A stretch of 64,000 nt of DNA, from positions 124,001-188,000 of the forward strand of contig JADJLP010000015.1 in assembly GCA_016710065.1 (NCBI GenBank), read 5' to 3'. The translations under genes and the position numbers were made by a program. The DNA is from Candidatus Ideonella esbjergensis. Its GTDB lineage: Bacteria; Pseudomonadota; Gammaproteobacteria; Burkholderiales; Burkholderiaceae_C. Positions 34,123 through 42,586 of this stretch are shown here, piece by piece. Positions within the stretch are counted from its first letter, which is position 1. Each line of letters starts with the position of its first letter. The notes under the pieces are model-generated. The model was not told where the DNA came from, searched no databases, and saw only the letters and a list, made by a program, of their open reading frames with translations.

Positions 34123-35697
34123 TCATTGGTGAACACGGCCCCACTCGGTTTCAAAGGTGTGCACCAGGGTCTGGTTCGACAAGCGGTTGGCCTCGGCGGG
34201 CACGCGTGCCATGTCGGCGGGGAAGTCGAACAGCACCGGCAACCCCGTGAGCGTGAGGAACTTCAGCCCCTCGGGCAATCCCGCGGGCACATGCCAGGGC
34301 CGGCGGCTGGCCAGGATGAAGCCCCATTCGCCAAAGCTGGGCACATGGGCATGGTAGGGCGTGGTGGCCAGGCCCACGGCTTCAATCGTGGTGGCCACGG
34401 TCCAGTAGCTTTGCCGCGCGATCAGCGGTGAGGTGGTCTGCACCACGGCGTAGCCACCGGCCGAGAGGTGCTGGTCCACCAGGGCGTAGAAGCTGGTGGT
34501 GTAGAGCTTGCCGAGTGCGAAGCTGGTGGGGTCGGGGAAATCGATGACGATGACGTCGAACACCTCGTCGTGCGATTCCAGCCAGCCAAAGGCGTCGGTG
34601 TTGACGGTGCGCAGTTTGGGGCTGAGCAGGGCGCGCTGGTTCAGCGCGGTGAGCATCGGCTCGGTACTGAACAGCTTGGTCATGAACGGGTCAAGTTCCA
34701 CCAGCGTGACCTGCTCCACCGAGGAGTACTTCAGGATCTCGCGCACCGCCATGCCGTCGCCACCGCCCAGCACCAGCACGCGCTTGGCTGCGCCGTGCGC
34801 GGCCATGGCCGGGTGCACCAGGGCCTCGTGGTAACGGTATTCGTCGCGCGAATGGAACTGCAGGTTGCCGTTGAGGAACAGCCGCACCCCTGCTGGGCCC
34901 GCCGTAACCACCACGCGCTGGTAGGCGCTGCTCTCGCGCAGCACGATGTGCTCGCCGTAGAAGCGGTCCTCCGCCCAGGTGGTGAGGTGCTCGGCCTGGC
35001 TGTAGGCCACGAGCAGCACCGCAATCACACCGGCGCAGGCTGCAGCGTGCGCGCCCCAGCGGCGAAGATCGGCGCGGAACATCCACAACGCCCACACGGC
35101 CACCAGCGCATTGAGCAGGCCGAAGAACAGCCCCGTGCGGATCAGCCCCAAATGCGGCACCAGCAACAGCGGAAAGGCCACGGCCACCACCAGCGCGCCC
35201 AGGTAGTCGAAGGTGAGCACCTGCGAGACCAGGTCCTTCAACCCGTAGCGGTGACTGAACTGGCGCTTCAGGATGCGCATCACCAGCGGGATCTCCAGCC
35301 CCACCAGCACGCCCACCAGGCCCACCAGGCCGTAGAGCAGCACGCGAAACACCGGCTGACCGGTGACCGGCAGGCTGGAGTGCGCGGCAAACAGGGCCGC
35401 CGGCATGAGGCCACCGATCAGCCCCACCAGCAGCTCGATGCGCAGGAAGTGCGCCACCAGTTGCCGATCAAAGTAGCGGCTGAGCCAGGAGCCCACACCC
35501 ATCGCGAACAGATAGGCGCCGATGATGGTGCTGAACTGCAGCACCGAATCGCCCATCAGGTAGCTGGCCAGCGCACCGGCCGCCAACTCGTACACCAGGC
35601 CACAGGCGGCGATGACGAACACCGAAGCCAGCAGCAGCACCTCGGCCGCCTGCACCCGCTGCGGTGCGGCCTCAGTCTCCTCGCCTTGAACGATCAT
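34123..35697 (-). CDS. Membrane-anchored polyamine aminopropyltransferase (spermidine synthase-like)
   Basis: 524 aa from ATG 35697. Residues about 15-235 form roughly seven membrane helices. The C-terminal half is a spermidine-synthase domain: YRYHEALVHP, the SAM-site LVLGGGDGMAVRE (GGGDG 311-315), LVELDP and the catalytic loop DVIVIDFPDP (D386, D389). It should transfer aminopropyl groups from decarboxylated SAM to an amine at the membrane. The start overlaps the DUF350 stop by 4 bp. Standard cytoplasmic SpeE lacks the membrane part; this fused form usually sits in clusters like this one. Confidence 0.9.
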   Translation of the reverse strand: MIVQGEETEAAPQRVQAAEVLLLASVFVIAACGLVYELAAGALASYLMGDSVLQFSTIIGAYLFAMGVGSWLSRYFDRQLVAHFLRIELLVGLIGGLMPAALFAAHSSLPVTGQPVFRVLLYGLVGLVGVLVGLEIPLVMRILKRQFSHRYGLKDLVSQVLTFDYLGALVVAVAFPLLLVPHLGLIRTGLFFGLLNALVAVWALWMFRADLRRWGAHAAACAGVIAVLLVAYSQAEHLTTWAEDRFYGEHIVLRESSAYQRVVVTAGPAGVRLFLNGNLQFHSRDEYRYHEALVHPAMAAHGAAKRVLVLGGGDGMAVREILKYSSVEQVTLVELDPFMTKLFSTEPMLTALNQRALLSPKLRTVNTDAFGWLESHDEVFDVIVIDFPDPTSFALGKLYTTSFYALVDQHLSAGGYAVVQTTSPLIARQSYWTVATTIEAVGLATTPYHAHVPSFGEWGFILASRRPWHVPAGLPEGLKFLTLTGLPVLFDFPADMARVPAEANRLSNQTLVHTFETEWGRVHQ

Positions 35698-35915
35698 CCG
35701 TGGATGGCCGCCGCCACGATCAAGCCGATGGCGATGAACATCGCGCCCACCACCACGGCCAGCGCCAGGTTCTTCTTCTCGACGATCTCGTCCCACAGCT
35801 TGTAGGGCGTGATCTTGTCGATGATGGCAAAGCTCACCCACAGCACCACCACGCCGATCACCGCATAAATGATCGAGGCCAGCATCACGCCGGGCTTCAA
35901 CAGGTCAACGTCCAT
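35694..35915 (-). CDS. DUF350 small membrane protein
   Basis: 73 aa with two membrane helices (ASIIYAVIGVVVLWVSFAII; LALAVVVGAMFIAIGLIVAA) separated by a charged loop, KITPYKLWDEIVEKKN, typical of DUF350/YjfL. Usual family members have two such units; this has one. Function unknown. Start at ATG 35915; the frame upstream is not real. Its stop overlaps the aminopropyltransferase start. Confidence 0.88.
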   Translation of the reverse strand: MDVDLLKPGVMLASIIYAVIGVVVLWVSFAIIDKITPYKLWDEIVEKKNLALAVVVGAMFIAIGLIVAAAIHG

Positions 35916-35949
35916 CTTGTCTGCTCCTTGCTGTGTGAGGACAGCGGAC

Positions 35950-37680
35950 CTACTTGTGCCCGCCACCACCACTGGAAAAACCACCGAACGAGCCGCCGCT
36001 GGAGCGGAAACCGCCCGAGCTGTGGCTGCGCTGGCACTGCTGGTACTCGGCACTGGCCGCACCAAAGGCCTGGCGCTCTTGCTTGCACGCGTCGCTGCCG
36101 CACTGGGTCATCATCAGCATCACGATCACCACCACCACCAGGATGATCACACCCTGGCTCAGGCCCGTGCCACTGCTGGTGGACGAGGCCAGGCCCGAGA
36201 GTGGCGAAGCATCGCGCCGCATCGCCGCCAGGGTGCCGGGCTGGATGCCGAAGGCCTTCGCCACCACCTTCACGTCCAGCGCCTGGCCGGCCGACCACAC
36301 CACTTCCTTGCCGGTCTGCTCGCGCGCGAGCTTGGCGCCACCGGGGCCGTCGAAATCGGTCACCAGCGCGCGCTCGTCCTTGCGCACCTGCCAATAGAAC
36401 TCGCCCAGCACCCAGGTGCTCTTGGCGGGGTAGGTGTAGCGCTTGCGGTAAGACTTGCCCTGCCATTCGGCGCCCGTGCCGCGCAGCACGGGCGCGCCGG
36501 TGAGCGGGCGCACCCAGCTCCAGCCATCTTCGGCATCGACCAGGAAGGCAAAGCCCGCCGTGCGGTGGTACAGCAGGTACTCGCGCCAGAAGCTTTGTTC
36601 GTCGTCACCGCTGGGCTCGTCGCAGCGCTCTTGGTAGCCCACCACCTGCCAGTCCAGCTCGGCTTCGATGCCCAGCGCCAGCCGGCCGGTGGTGCCCAGC
36701 GGAATCAGCGGGCCTGCGCCATCGGCGCCCGAGTTGTTCTGCGCGAAATGCTGCAGGTCGGCACCTGGGCCTTGGGACACGTCCACCACCGCATGGCACT
36801 GGCCGCAAGTGATGGCCTTGCTGCTGGCCAGCAGCGGCTTGAGCGGGGCACCGCAGCTGGGGCACACGAAGCCTTGCTTGGACAGCGTCTTCTCGGCCGC
36901 ACCTTCGCGCAGGCCCTGCAGCTTCAGATCGGCCAGCGCCACCGCGCGGCCTGTGGACCATTGAGGCGCACCGGGCTCGGCGTAATCCAGCGTGCCCACG
37001 TCACCGTGCTCGTTGCGCAGGTCGGCCACGGTGAACTCGAAGGTTTGGGCACCCGGCGCCGGTGTACCGACGCCACCCTCCGAGAGGGTGGGCTGGCCGC
37101 TTGGGAGCGGCCCGGCGCTGGCCAGCCTGGGGGGCCGAGGCAACTCACCCAGCCCCGCGATGAGTGACGCGCGCTGCACCGAGGCCACGCTCCACCCAGC
37201 ACCCGCCACCAAGCGGCGCTCGCCGGGGTGCAACTCGTCTTCCGTCGGGGCCTCGGCCAGCGCAGGCTGGTCGAAGCTCAGCACATAGGCGCCGTTGTCT
37301 TCGCTGAGCCAGGCGGCTTTGGGTGGCGCCTCACCGGAGGCATCAAACAGCGCATGCCACTCGTTCCAGGTGCCATCGGCATAGCGGTACTGCAGCCGCC
37401 CCACCAGCGTGAAGCGCAGGCCTTGGTAAACCCCGGTGGTGCCCAGTTGCAGCGGCGAATGGTCGTCGAACAGCTCGGCGCTGACGCCGATGCGGCGCAG
37501 CGCCTCGCCGTCGCGCAGCAGTGCGCTGCGGCAAAAGCTGCACACCGCGCTGGCCGACGCGGCCGAGGCAAAGTCCACAGGCGCGCCGCAGCCAGGGCAG
37601 GCGGCGCGCCAGGCGCGTTGGGCGCGCGGGGGCTGGGGCGGCGGCGCGCCAGCACCGCCGTTGTTCGGCTCGTTCGCCAA
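35950..37680 (-). CDS. DUF4178 protein with duplicated zinc-ribbon + DUF4178 module
   Basis: 576 aa from TTG 37680; GAGG nine bases upstream supports this start. The layout is doubled: zinc ribbon C28/C31/C47/C50 then DUF4178 (LGTTGVYQGLRFTLVGRLQY ... NGAYVLSF), and again C273/C276/C292/C295 then DUF4178 (LGTTGRLALGIEAELDWQVV ... GFAFLVDAEDGWSW). One membrane helix (about 518-536) and a Gly/Ser-rich tail (SSGGSFGGFSSGGGGHK) end the protein. Function unknown. It lies 17 bp from the SPFH gene and 34 bp from DUF350. Confidence 0.87.
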   Translation of the reverse strand: MANEPNNGGAGAPPPQPPRAQRAWRAACPGCGAPVDFASAASASAVCSFCRSALLRDGEALRRIGVSAELFDDHSPLQLGTTGVYQGLRFTLVGRLQYRYADGTWNEWHALFDASGEAPPKAAWLSEDNGAYVLSFDQPALAEAPTEDELHPGERRLVAGAGWSVASVQRASLIAGLGELPRPPRLASAGPLPSGQPTLSEGGVGTPAPGAQTFEFTVADLRNEHGDVGTLDYAEPGAPQWSTGRAVALADLKLQGLREGAAEKTLSKQGFVCPSCGAPLKPLLASSKAITCGQCHAVVDVSQGPGADLQHFAQNNSGADGAGPLIPLGTTGRLALGIEAELDWQVVGYQERCDEPSGDDEQSFWREYLLYHRTAGFAFLVDAEDGWSWVRPLTGAPVLRGTGAEWQGKSYRKRYTYPAKSTWVLGEFYWQVRKDERALVTDFDGPGGAKLAREQTGKEVVWSAGQALDVKVVAKAFGIQPGTLAAMRRDASPLSGLASSTSSGTGLSQGVIILVVVVIVMLMMTQCGSDACKQERQAFGAASAEYQQCQRSHSSGGFRSSGGSFGGFSSGGGGHK

Positions 37681-37697
37681 GGTGAACTACCTCAGGC

Positions 37698-38747
37698 TCA
37701 GACCAGTTTTTTCAGCAGCTCGGCCTTCTTGGCGCTGAACTCGTCTTCGGTCAGGATGCCCTTGGCCTTCAGCTCGGCCAGCTTCTCCAGCGTGGCCATC
37801 ACCTCGTCGGGCTTCATCGCCACCGGGGCCGCCGCAGCCGCAGCGGCCTGCTGGGCGTTGGCGTTCAGGCCCTGACTGAGCTGCTGGGCCATCACCTGGC
37901 CCATGGCCATGCCGGCGCCCAGGCCCATGGCGTCGCCCGCAATGCCGCCGGCGCCACCGCCCTGGCCCACGCCCTCGGCCATCTTGGGTATCGCCTGTGC
38001 GGTCTGGTACTGCATGAACTTGCCCATGTCGTTGCCGACCATGCCCATGCCGATCTTCTGGTCGAGGATCTTCTGCAACTCTTCGGGCAGCGACACGCTT
38101 TGCAGCGTCACGCTTTCCAGCTTCAGGCCCAGTTTCTCGAACGAGGGCGCGGTGGCCTTGAGCAACTGCTCGGCGAACTCCACCTGGTTGGCGGCCAGGT
38201 CCAGGAAGGGAATACCGCTGCCGGCCACCGCGTCGGAAATGTGCTGCAGCATCAGGCCGCGCAGCTGTCCGTCCAGGTCCTCGGCCGTGTAGCGGTCGCG
38301 GGTGCCCGAGATCTCGGTCTGGAACAGCTTGGGGTCGGCAATGCGGTAGGCGTAGTTGCCAAAGGCGCGAAGGCGCACTGCGCCAAAATCCTTGTCGCGG
38401 ATGGTGACGGGCTGGGTGGTGCCCCAGCGCTGGTCCACCTGCTGGCGCGTGCTGAAGAAGTACACATCGCTCTTGAACGGGCTGTTGAACAGCTTGTCCC
38501 AGTTCTTGAGGTAGGTGAGGATGGGCAGGGTCTGCGTGCCCAGGGTGTAGCGGCCGGGGGTGAAGACATCGGCCGTCTTGCCCTCGTTCACGAACATGGC
38601 CATCTGGCTTTCACGCACGGTGAGCGAAGCGCCGTTCTGGATCTCGTTGTCGGCCATGGGGTAGCGCCAGGCCAGCGTGCCGTCGCCGGCCTCGGTCCAC
38701 TCGAGGATGTCGATGAACTGTTTCTTGATGAAATCCATCAGTCCCAT
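37698..38747 (-). CDS. SPFH/Band-7 protein, YdjI type, with C-terminal SHOCT domain
   Basis: 349 aa from ATG 38747. The N-terminus MGLMDFIKKQFIDILEWTE and TLAWRYPMADNEIQNGASLT are typical of the 'virion core/YdjI' branch of SPFH proteins. SPFH scaffolding covers about 30-250. A Gly/Ala-rich linker (about 255-305) leads to a SHOCT tail (LEKLAELKAKGILTEDEFSAKKAELLKKL). Such proteins oligomerise on membranes. It is the first gene of the SPFH - DUF4178 - DUF350 - aminopropyltransferase - FAD oxidase set and is divergent from the ubiH-like gene. Confidence 0.9.
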   Translation of the reverse strand: MGLMDFIKKQFIDILEWTEAGDGTLAWRYPMADNEIQNGASLTVRESQMAMFVNEGKTADVFTPGRYTLGTQTLPILTYLKNWDKLFNSPFKSDVYFFSTRQQVDQRWGTTQPVTIRDKDFGAVRLRAFGNYAYRIADPKLFQTEISGTRDRYTAEDLDGQLRGLMLQHISDAVAGSGIPFLDLAANQVEFAEQLLKATAPSFEKLGLKLESVTLQSVSLPEELQKILDQKIGMGMVGNDMGKFMQYQTAQAIPKMAEGVGQGGGAGGIAGDAMGLGAGMAMGQVMAQQLSQGLNANAQQAAAAAAAPVAMKPDEVMATLEKLAELKAKGILTEDEFSAKKAELLKKLV

Positions 38748-38869
38748 GGCGCATGCCCTCCGATGAGTCAAAACCGGCTTGTGGCCGTCAACGCCACCCG
38801 ACCTGGGCGGCGCGGCAAATAATACGCGCTGGGCTGGCACGGTTCAGCGCACCACACTGGAGATTTCTC

Positions 38870-40111
38870 ATGGGGTCCACAGACCGCCCGCCCGCACTGC
38901 CAGAACCACCCACCAGGGCCGGCCCCACCTTGGCTGTGGTGGGCGCCGGGCCGGTGGGCTTGGCGCTGGCGCTGCTGGCGGCCCGGCTTTGGCCGGCGGC
39001 GCGAGTCACCGTGTTCGATGCCCGCCCCGCTGACCAGGATGTGTCGGCCGACCCGCGCACCCTGGCCCTCTCATTGGGCAGCGTGCAGATGCTGCAGCGC
39101 CTGGGCGTGTGGCCGGCTGCAGTGGCCCAACCCATCTTGAACGTGCACATCTCGCAAGCGCCGCCCACGCTGGGCACAGCCGGGCTGGTGCCCGAGGTGC
39201 GCCTGAGCGCCCGCGACGAGGGCGTGCCCATGCTGGGCGCGGTGCTGAGCTATGGCCAGATCGTCACCCCGCTGCAGCGCGCCTGGGAGACCGAGTGCGC
39301 CGCCCACCCCACGCGCTGCGCCATGCGCTTTGGCACGCCGGTGGCGGCAGTGAAAGACGTGCCCGGTGGCGTGGAGATTGACGCCGGCGTGGCCGAAGCC
39401 TTTGACCTGGCGGTGATCGCCGAAGGCGGTGTGTTTGCCGAGCAGGCCCGCAAAGCGGTGACCCGCGACTACCAGCAGACTGCCTGGGTGGGCACGGTGA
39501 CACTCGACGACAGTGCCGGCGCCGGCAGCGCCTTCGAGCGCTTCACCCGCCACGGCCCGGTGGCCTTGCTGCCGCTGCGCCGCCTGGCGGGTGATGACCC
39601 CGGCACGCGCCGTGCCTCGCTGGTGTGGTGCGTGCCTGCAGGAGACGACCCGGTGGCCAAGCTGAACGACCACCAGCGGCTGACCGTGCTGCGCAGCCTG
39701 CTGCCCGAGGCTGCCGGCCAGTTGCTGGCCCTGGGCCCGCTGAAGCACTTTGCGCTGGGCTTGAACGCCGAGCGCAGCCTGGTGCATGGCCGCCAGGTGC
39801 GCATCGGCAACGCCGCGCAAACCCTTCACCCTGTCGCTGGCCAGGGCCTGAACCTGGGCCTGCGCGACGCCTTTGCGCTGGTGCAGACGCTGCGCAACCA
39901 CGCCGACCCCGACACCGCGCTGGCCCGCGTGGAATGGGCCCGCGCCCCCGACCGGTGGAGCATGATCGCGGCCACCGATTTCCTCGCCCGCAGCTTCACC
40001 TGGCAGTGGCCCGGCCTGCCGGCGATGCGCGGGCTGGGGCTGGCGGTGCTGCAGGCACTGCCGCCGGTGAAGTCAGCGCTGGCGCGGCAGATGATGTTTG
40101 GGTGGCGCTGA
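38870..40111 (+). CDS. ubiH: UbiH-like FAD-dependent ubiquinone-ring hydroxylase
   Basis: 413 aa. FAD-binding LAVVGAGPVGLALALLAA, SADPRTLALSLGSVQMLQRL, and the diagnostic GNAAQTLHPVAGQGLNLGLRD shared with E. coli UbiH. It should hydroxylate a ring position in ubiquinone synthesis; which carbon cannot be told, because betaproteobacteria use several homologues. GGAG at 38859 supports ATG 38870. It is divergent from the SPFH gene with a 122-bp gap. Confidence 0.85.
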   Translation: MGSTDRPPALPEPPTRAGPTLAVVGAGPVGLALALLAARLWPAARVTVFDARPADQDVSADPRTLALSLGSVQMLQRLGVWPAAVAQPILNVHISQAPPTLGTAGLVPEVRLSARDEGVPMLGAVLSYGQIVTPLQRAWETECAAHPTRCAMRFGTPVAAVKDVPGGVEIDAGVAEAFDLAVIAEGGVFAEQARKAVTRDYQQTAWVGTVTLDDSAGAGSAFERFTRHGPVALLPLRRLAGDDPGTRRASLVWCVPAGDDPVAKLNDHQRLTVLRSLLPEAAGQLLALGPLKHFALGLNAERSLVHGRQVRIGNAAQTLHPVAGQGLNLGLRDAFALVQTLRNHADPDTALARVEWARAPDRWSMIAATDFLARSFTWQWPGLPAMRGLGLAVLQALPPVKSALARQMMFGWR

Positions 40112-40206
40112 GGCCAAGGGTTTTCAATGACCTTAAGTCGACGGACGCGGACCCAAATCAGCCTCTACACTTTCTGGTCATTTTTTCTTCAAAGAGGGAG
40201 CTTTCT

Positions 40207-40704
40207 GTGATCAAGTCATCTTCTGTTGTGCTGGCAGCCATGGCCCTGACGGGCTGCGCCTCGGTCATGAACGACACCACTCACCCCATGCGCGTCGAGA
40301 CCAAAAACCCGGGTGGCGAGTTGATGTCTGGCGCTGAGTGCAAGCTCACGAACGACTACGGCACCGTTTCAGGCAAGTCTGGTGACACCGTGCAGGTGCG
40401 CCGGTCCAGCAAAGACCTGGACATCACCTGCGTCCACCCTGCGAACCCCGAGGCCACGGCACGTGCCATCTCGCGTGTCAACGGCGGCATGTTTGGCAAC
40501 ATCATCCTGGGCGGAGGTATTGGAGCCATCGTTGACCACAACCGTGGCACGGCCTACACCTATCCCACCTGGGTACAGTTGGTGTTCGGCAAGACTCTGG
40601 TGTTCGACCGCACCGCCGAGAAGGAAGGCCAGCCCACGCCAGCCACCGAACCCCCGGCGGCGGCGACTCCTGCAGGCTCCACGACCTCTGCAGCCGTCAA
40701 GTAA
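40207..40704 (+). CDS. Small lipoprotein of unknown function
   Basis: 165 aa from GTG 40207, preceded by a strong GAGGGAG. Lipobox ALTGC with Cys17. A folded part follows (MRVETKNPGGELMSGAECKL, DTVQVRRSSKDLDITCVHP) with two Cys that may form a disulfide, then a Gly-rich stretch (MFGNIILGGGIGAIVDHNRG), and a Pro/Ala tail. The Gly-rich part resembles small outer-membrane lipoproteins. Family not recognised. It lies upstream of the CsgG lipoprotein operon, separated by a perfect palindrome. Confidence 0.75.
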   Translation: MIKSSSVVLAAMALTGCASVMNDTTHPMRVETKNPGGELMSGAECKLTNDYGTVSGKSGDTVQVRRSSKDLDITCVHPANPEATARAISRVNGGMFGNIILGGGIGAIVDHNRGTAYTYPTWVQLVFGKTLVFDRTAEKEGQPTPATEPPAAATPAGSTTSAAVK

Positions 40705-40726
40705 ACCACTGTAGGCATCGCCTAGA

Positions 40727-40752
40727 CAACCGGCGGCCGCGGCCGCCGGTTG
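40727..40752. terminator. 26-bp perfect palindrome
   Basis: CAACCGGCGGCCG followed at once by its exact reverse complement. It lies between the small lipoprotein gene and the CsgG-type operon. It lacks a T run, so it could be a terminator, an attenuator or a protein-binding site. Confidence 0.5.
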
Positions 40753-40786
40753 GCGGGTGCCTGCCGTTTCTCCAGGAAGGATCAAC

Positions 40787-41464
40787 ATGATGAAGAAGAC
40801 TGCATGGGGCGCTTGCGCCGTGGCCGTGACGCTGATGAGTTTGGGCGGCTGCGCCACCGAATCGTCGCGCGTGATCGCGCCCACCAAGGTGGAGGCTGCC
40901 ACCGCGCTGTACACCGGCCGGCGTGTGCCGGTGGTGGTGAGCAAGGTGGACAACCGCTCGTCGTTCATGCGCGGCGTGTTCACCGACGGGCCCGACCGCC
41001 TGGGCAGCCAGGCCAAGACGGTGCTGATCTCGCACCTGCAGCAGTCGCAGCGCTTTGGCGTGATGGACCGCGACAACATGGCCGATGCCAAGCAGGAAAC
41101 CCAGTACAAGGCGCAAGCGCAAACCATCCGCGGTGCCGACTACCTGGTGACCGGCGACGTCACCGAGTTCGGCCGCAAGGAGGTGGGCGACCATCAACTG
41201 TTCGGCCTGCTGGGACGCGGCAAGGAGCAGATTGCCTATGCCAAGGTGACGCTGAACATCATCAATGCCAACACGCAGGAGGTGGTGTATTCGGTCCAGG
41301 GTTCGGGCGAGTACAGCCTGTCGAACCGCGAGATCGTGGGCTTTGGCGGCACCGCCAGTTATGACGCCACACTCAATGGCAAGGTGCTGGACTTGGCCAT
41401 GCGCCAGGCCGTGAACAACCTGGTGGCTGGCTTTGACGGCGGCGCCTGGGGCGCTGCCAAATGA
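40787..41464 (+). CDS. CsgG-family lipoprotein
   Basis: 225 aa. AGGAAGG ribosome site 6 bp before ATG 40787. Lipobox LGGC with Cys22. CsgG-like core: VVSKVDNRSSFMRG, HLQQSQRFGVMDRDNM, ADYLVTGDVTEFGRKEVG and VTLNIINANTQEVVYSVQG. It starts a three-gene lipoprotein set with DUF4810 and DUF799, a conserved trio in proteobacteria. The trio is probably an outer-membrane or periplasmic complex; function unproven. Confidence 0.9.
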   Translation: MMKKTAWGACAVAVTLMSLGGCATESSRVIAPTKVEAATALYTGRRVPVVVSKVDNRSSFMRGVFTDGPDRLGSQAKTVLISHLQQSQRFGVMDRDNMADAKQETQYKAQAQTIRGADYLVTGDVTEFGRKEVGDHQLFGLLGRGKEQIAYAKVTLNIINANTQEVVYSVQGSGEYSLSNREIVGFGGTASYDATLNGKVLDLAMRQAVNNLVAGFDGGAWGAAK

Positions 41465-41847
41465 GGGCGGCCGCATCACGCCAGCCCTGGCTGATGGGCC
41501 TGACCGCAGTGGCGCTGCTGCTGGGCGGCTGCGCTGCCAAGCCGCCCAAGCCCATGTACCAGTGGGGTGGCTACCAGAACCAGCTGTACGAGTATTTCAA
41601 GGCCGACAGCAGCACGCCGGTGGCCCAGCTTGGTGTGCTGGAGGAGCAACTGCAGAAGACCATGGCGGCCGGTGAAGCCGTGCCGCCGGGCCTGCACGCC
41701 CACCTCGGCCTGCTGAAGCTCAAGGTGGGCAACACCGACCAAGCCGTGGCCCATCTGGAAACCGAGAAGCGCTTGTTCCCGGAGTCCACACCCTACATGG
41801 ATTGGCTGCTCAAGCGCGCCAAGACGCCCAAGACAACCAAGGGCTAA
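41461..41847 (+). CDS. DUF4810 lipoprotein
   Basis: 128 aa. Its ATG overlaps the stop of the CsgG gene by 4 bp. Lipobox LLGGC with Cys24. MYQWGGYQNQLYEYFKAD is the DUF4810 signature. A tetratricopeptide-like helical pair follows (AHLGLLKLKVGNTDQAVAHL). Middle member of the CsgG/DUF4810/DUF799 trio. Confidence 0.9.
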   Translation: MRAAASRQPWLMGLTAVALLLGGCAAKPPKPMYQWGGYQNQLYEYFKADSSTPVAQLGVLEEQLQKTMAAGEAVPPGLHAHLGLLKLKVGNTDQAVAHLETEKRLFPESTPYMDWLLKRAKTPKTTKG

Positions 41848-41865
41848 GGCCCGCGAAAGACACGC

Positions 41866-42552
41866 ATGACACAACAACCCCAAGCCACCGCGGGTGCACG
41901 GCTGCTGATGGGCGGCCTGCTGCTGGCCGCCGCGCTGCTGAGCGCCTGCGCCACCAGGCCGCCCGAGCCCTATGACTACACGGCCTTCAAGGCCAGCCGG
42001 CCAGCCTCGCTGCTGGTGCTGCCACCGCTGAACCAGTCGCCCGATGTGAAGGCCACCTATGGCGTGCTGTCGCAGGTGACGCTGCCGCTGGCCGAATCCG
42101 GCTACTACGTGGTGCCGGTGTCGCTGATGGACGAGACCTTCCGCGACAACGGCCTGACCATGGCGGCCGACATCCACGCCGTGGAGGCCAGCAAGTTGCG
42201 CGAGATCTTTGGCGCCGACGCGGCCGTGTACATCACTGTCAAGAACTATGGCACCAGCTACAACGTGGTGTCGGGCGATGCGGTGGTGGTGCTGGACGCC
42301 AAGATCGTTGATCTGCGCAATGGCGCCTTGCTTTGGCAAGGCAGCGCGTCGGCTTCGTCGGGCGAGAACAAGGGCAGCAACCAAGGCGGCCTGGTGGGCC
42401 TGCTGGTGCAGGCCATCGTCTCGCAGGTGCTGAATTCGGCCACCGACATGAGCTTCAAGGTGGCCAACGTGGCCAACAACCGCCTGCTCTCGCTGCACCG
42501 CGTGAACGGCGTGTTGCCCGGGCCGCGCTACGTGGCGCCCAAGAAAGAGTGA
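41866..42552 (+). CDS. DUF799 (GNA1162-family) lipoprotein
   Basis: 228 aa. Signal peptide and lipobox LLSAC with Cys28. DUF799 features are PASLLVLPPLNQSPDVKAT, SGYYVVPVSLMDETFRDNG and KLREIFGADAAVYITVKNYG. Homologous to Neisseria GNA1162. Last gene of the trio, 18 bp after DUF4810. Confidence 0.9.
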   Translation: MTQQPQATAGARLLMGGLLLAAALLSACATRPPEPYDYTAFKASRPASLLVLPPLNQSPDVKATYGVLSQVTLPLAESGYYVVPVSLMDETFRDNGLTMAADIHAVEASKLREIFGADAAVYITVKNYGTSYNVVSGDAVVVLDAKIVDLRNGALLWQGSASASSGENKGSNQGGLVGLLVQAIVSQVLNSATDMSFKVANVANNRLLSLHRVNGVLPGPRYVAPKKE

Positions 42553-42586
42553 GGCTGAGCTTGGCCCCAGAACCGCAGAGCACAGC

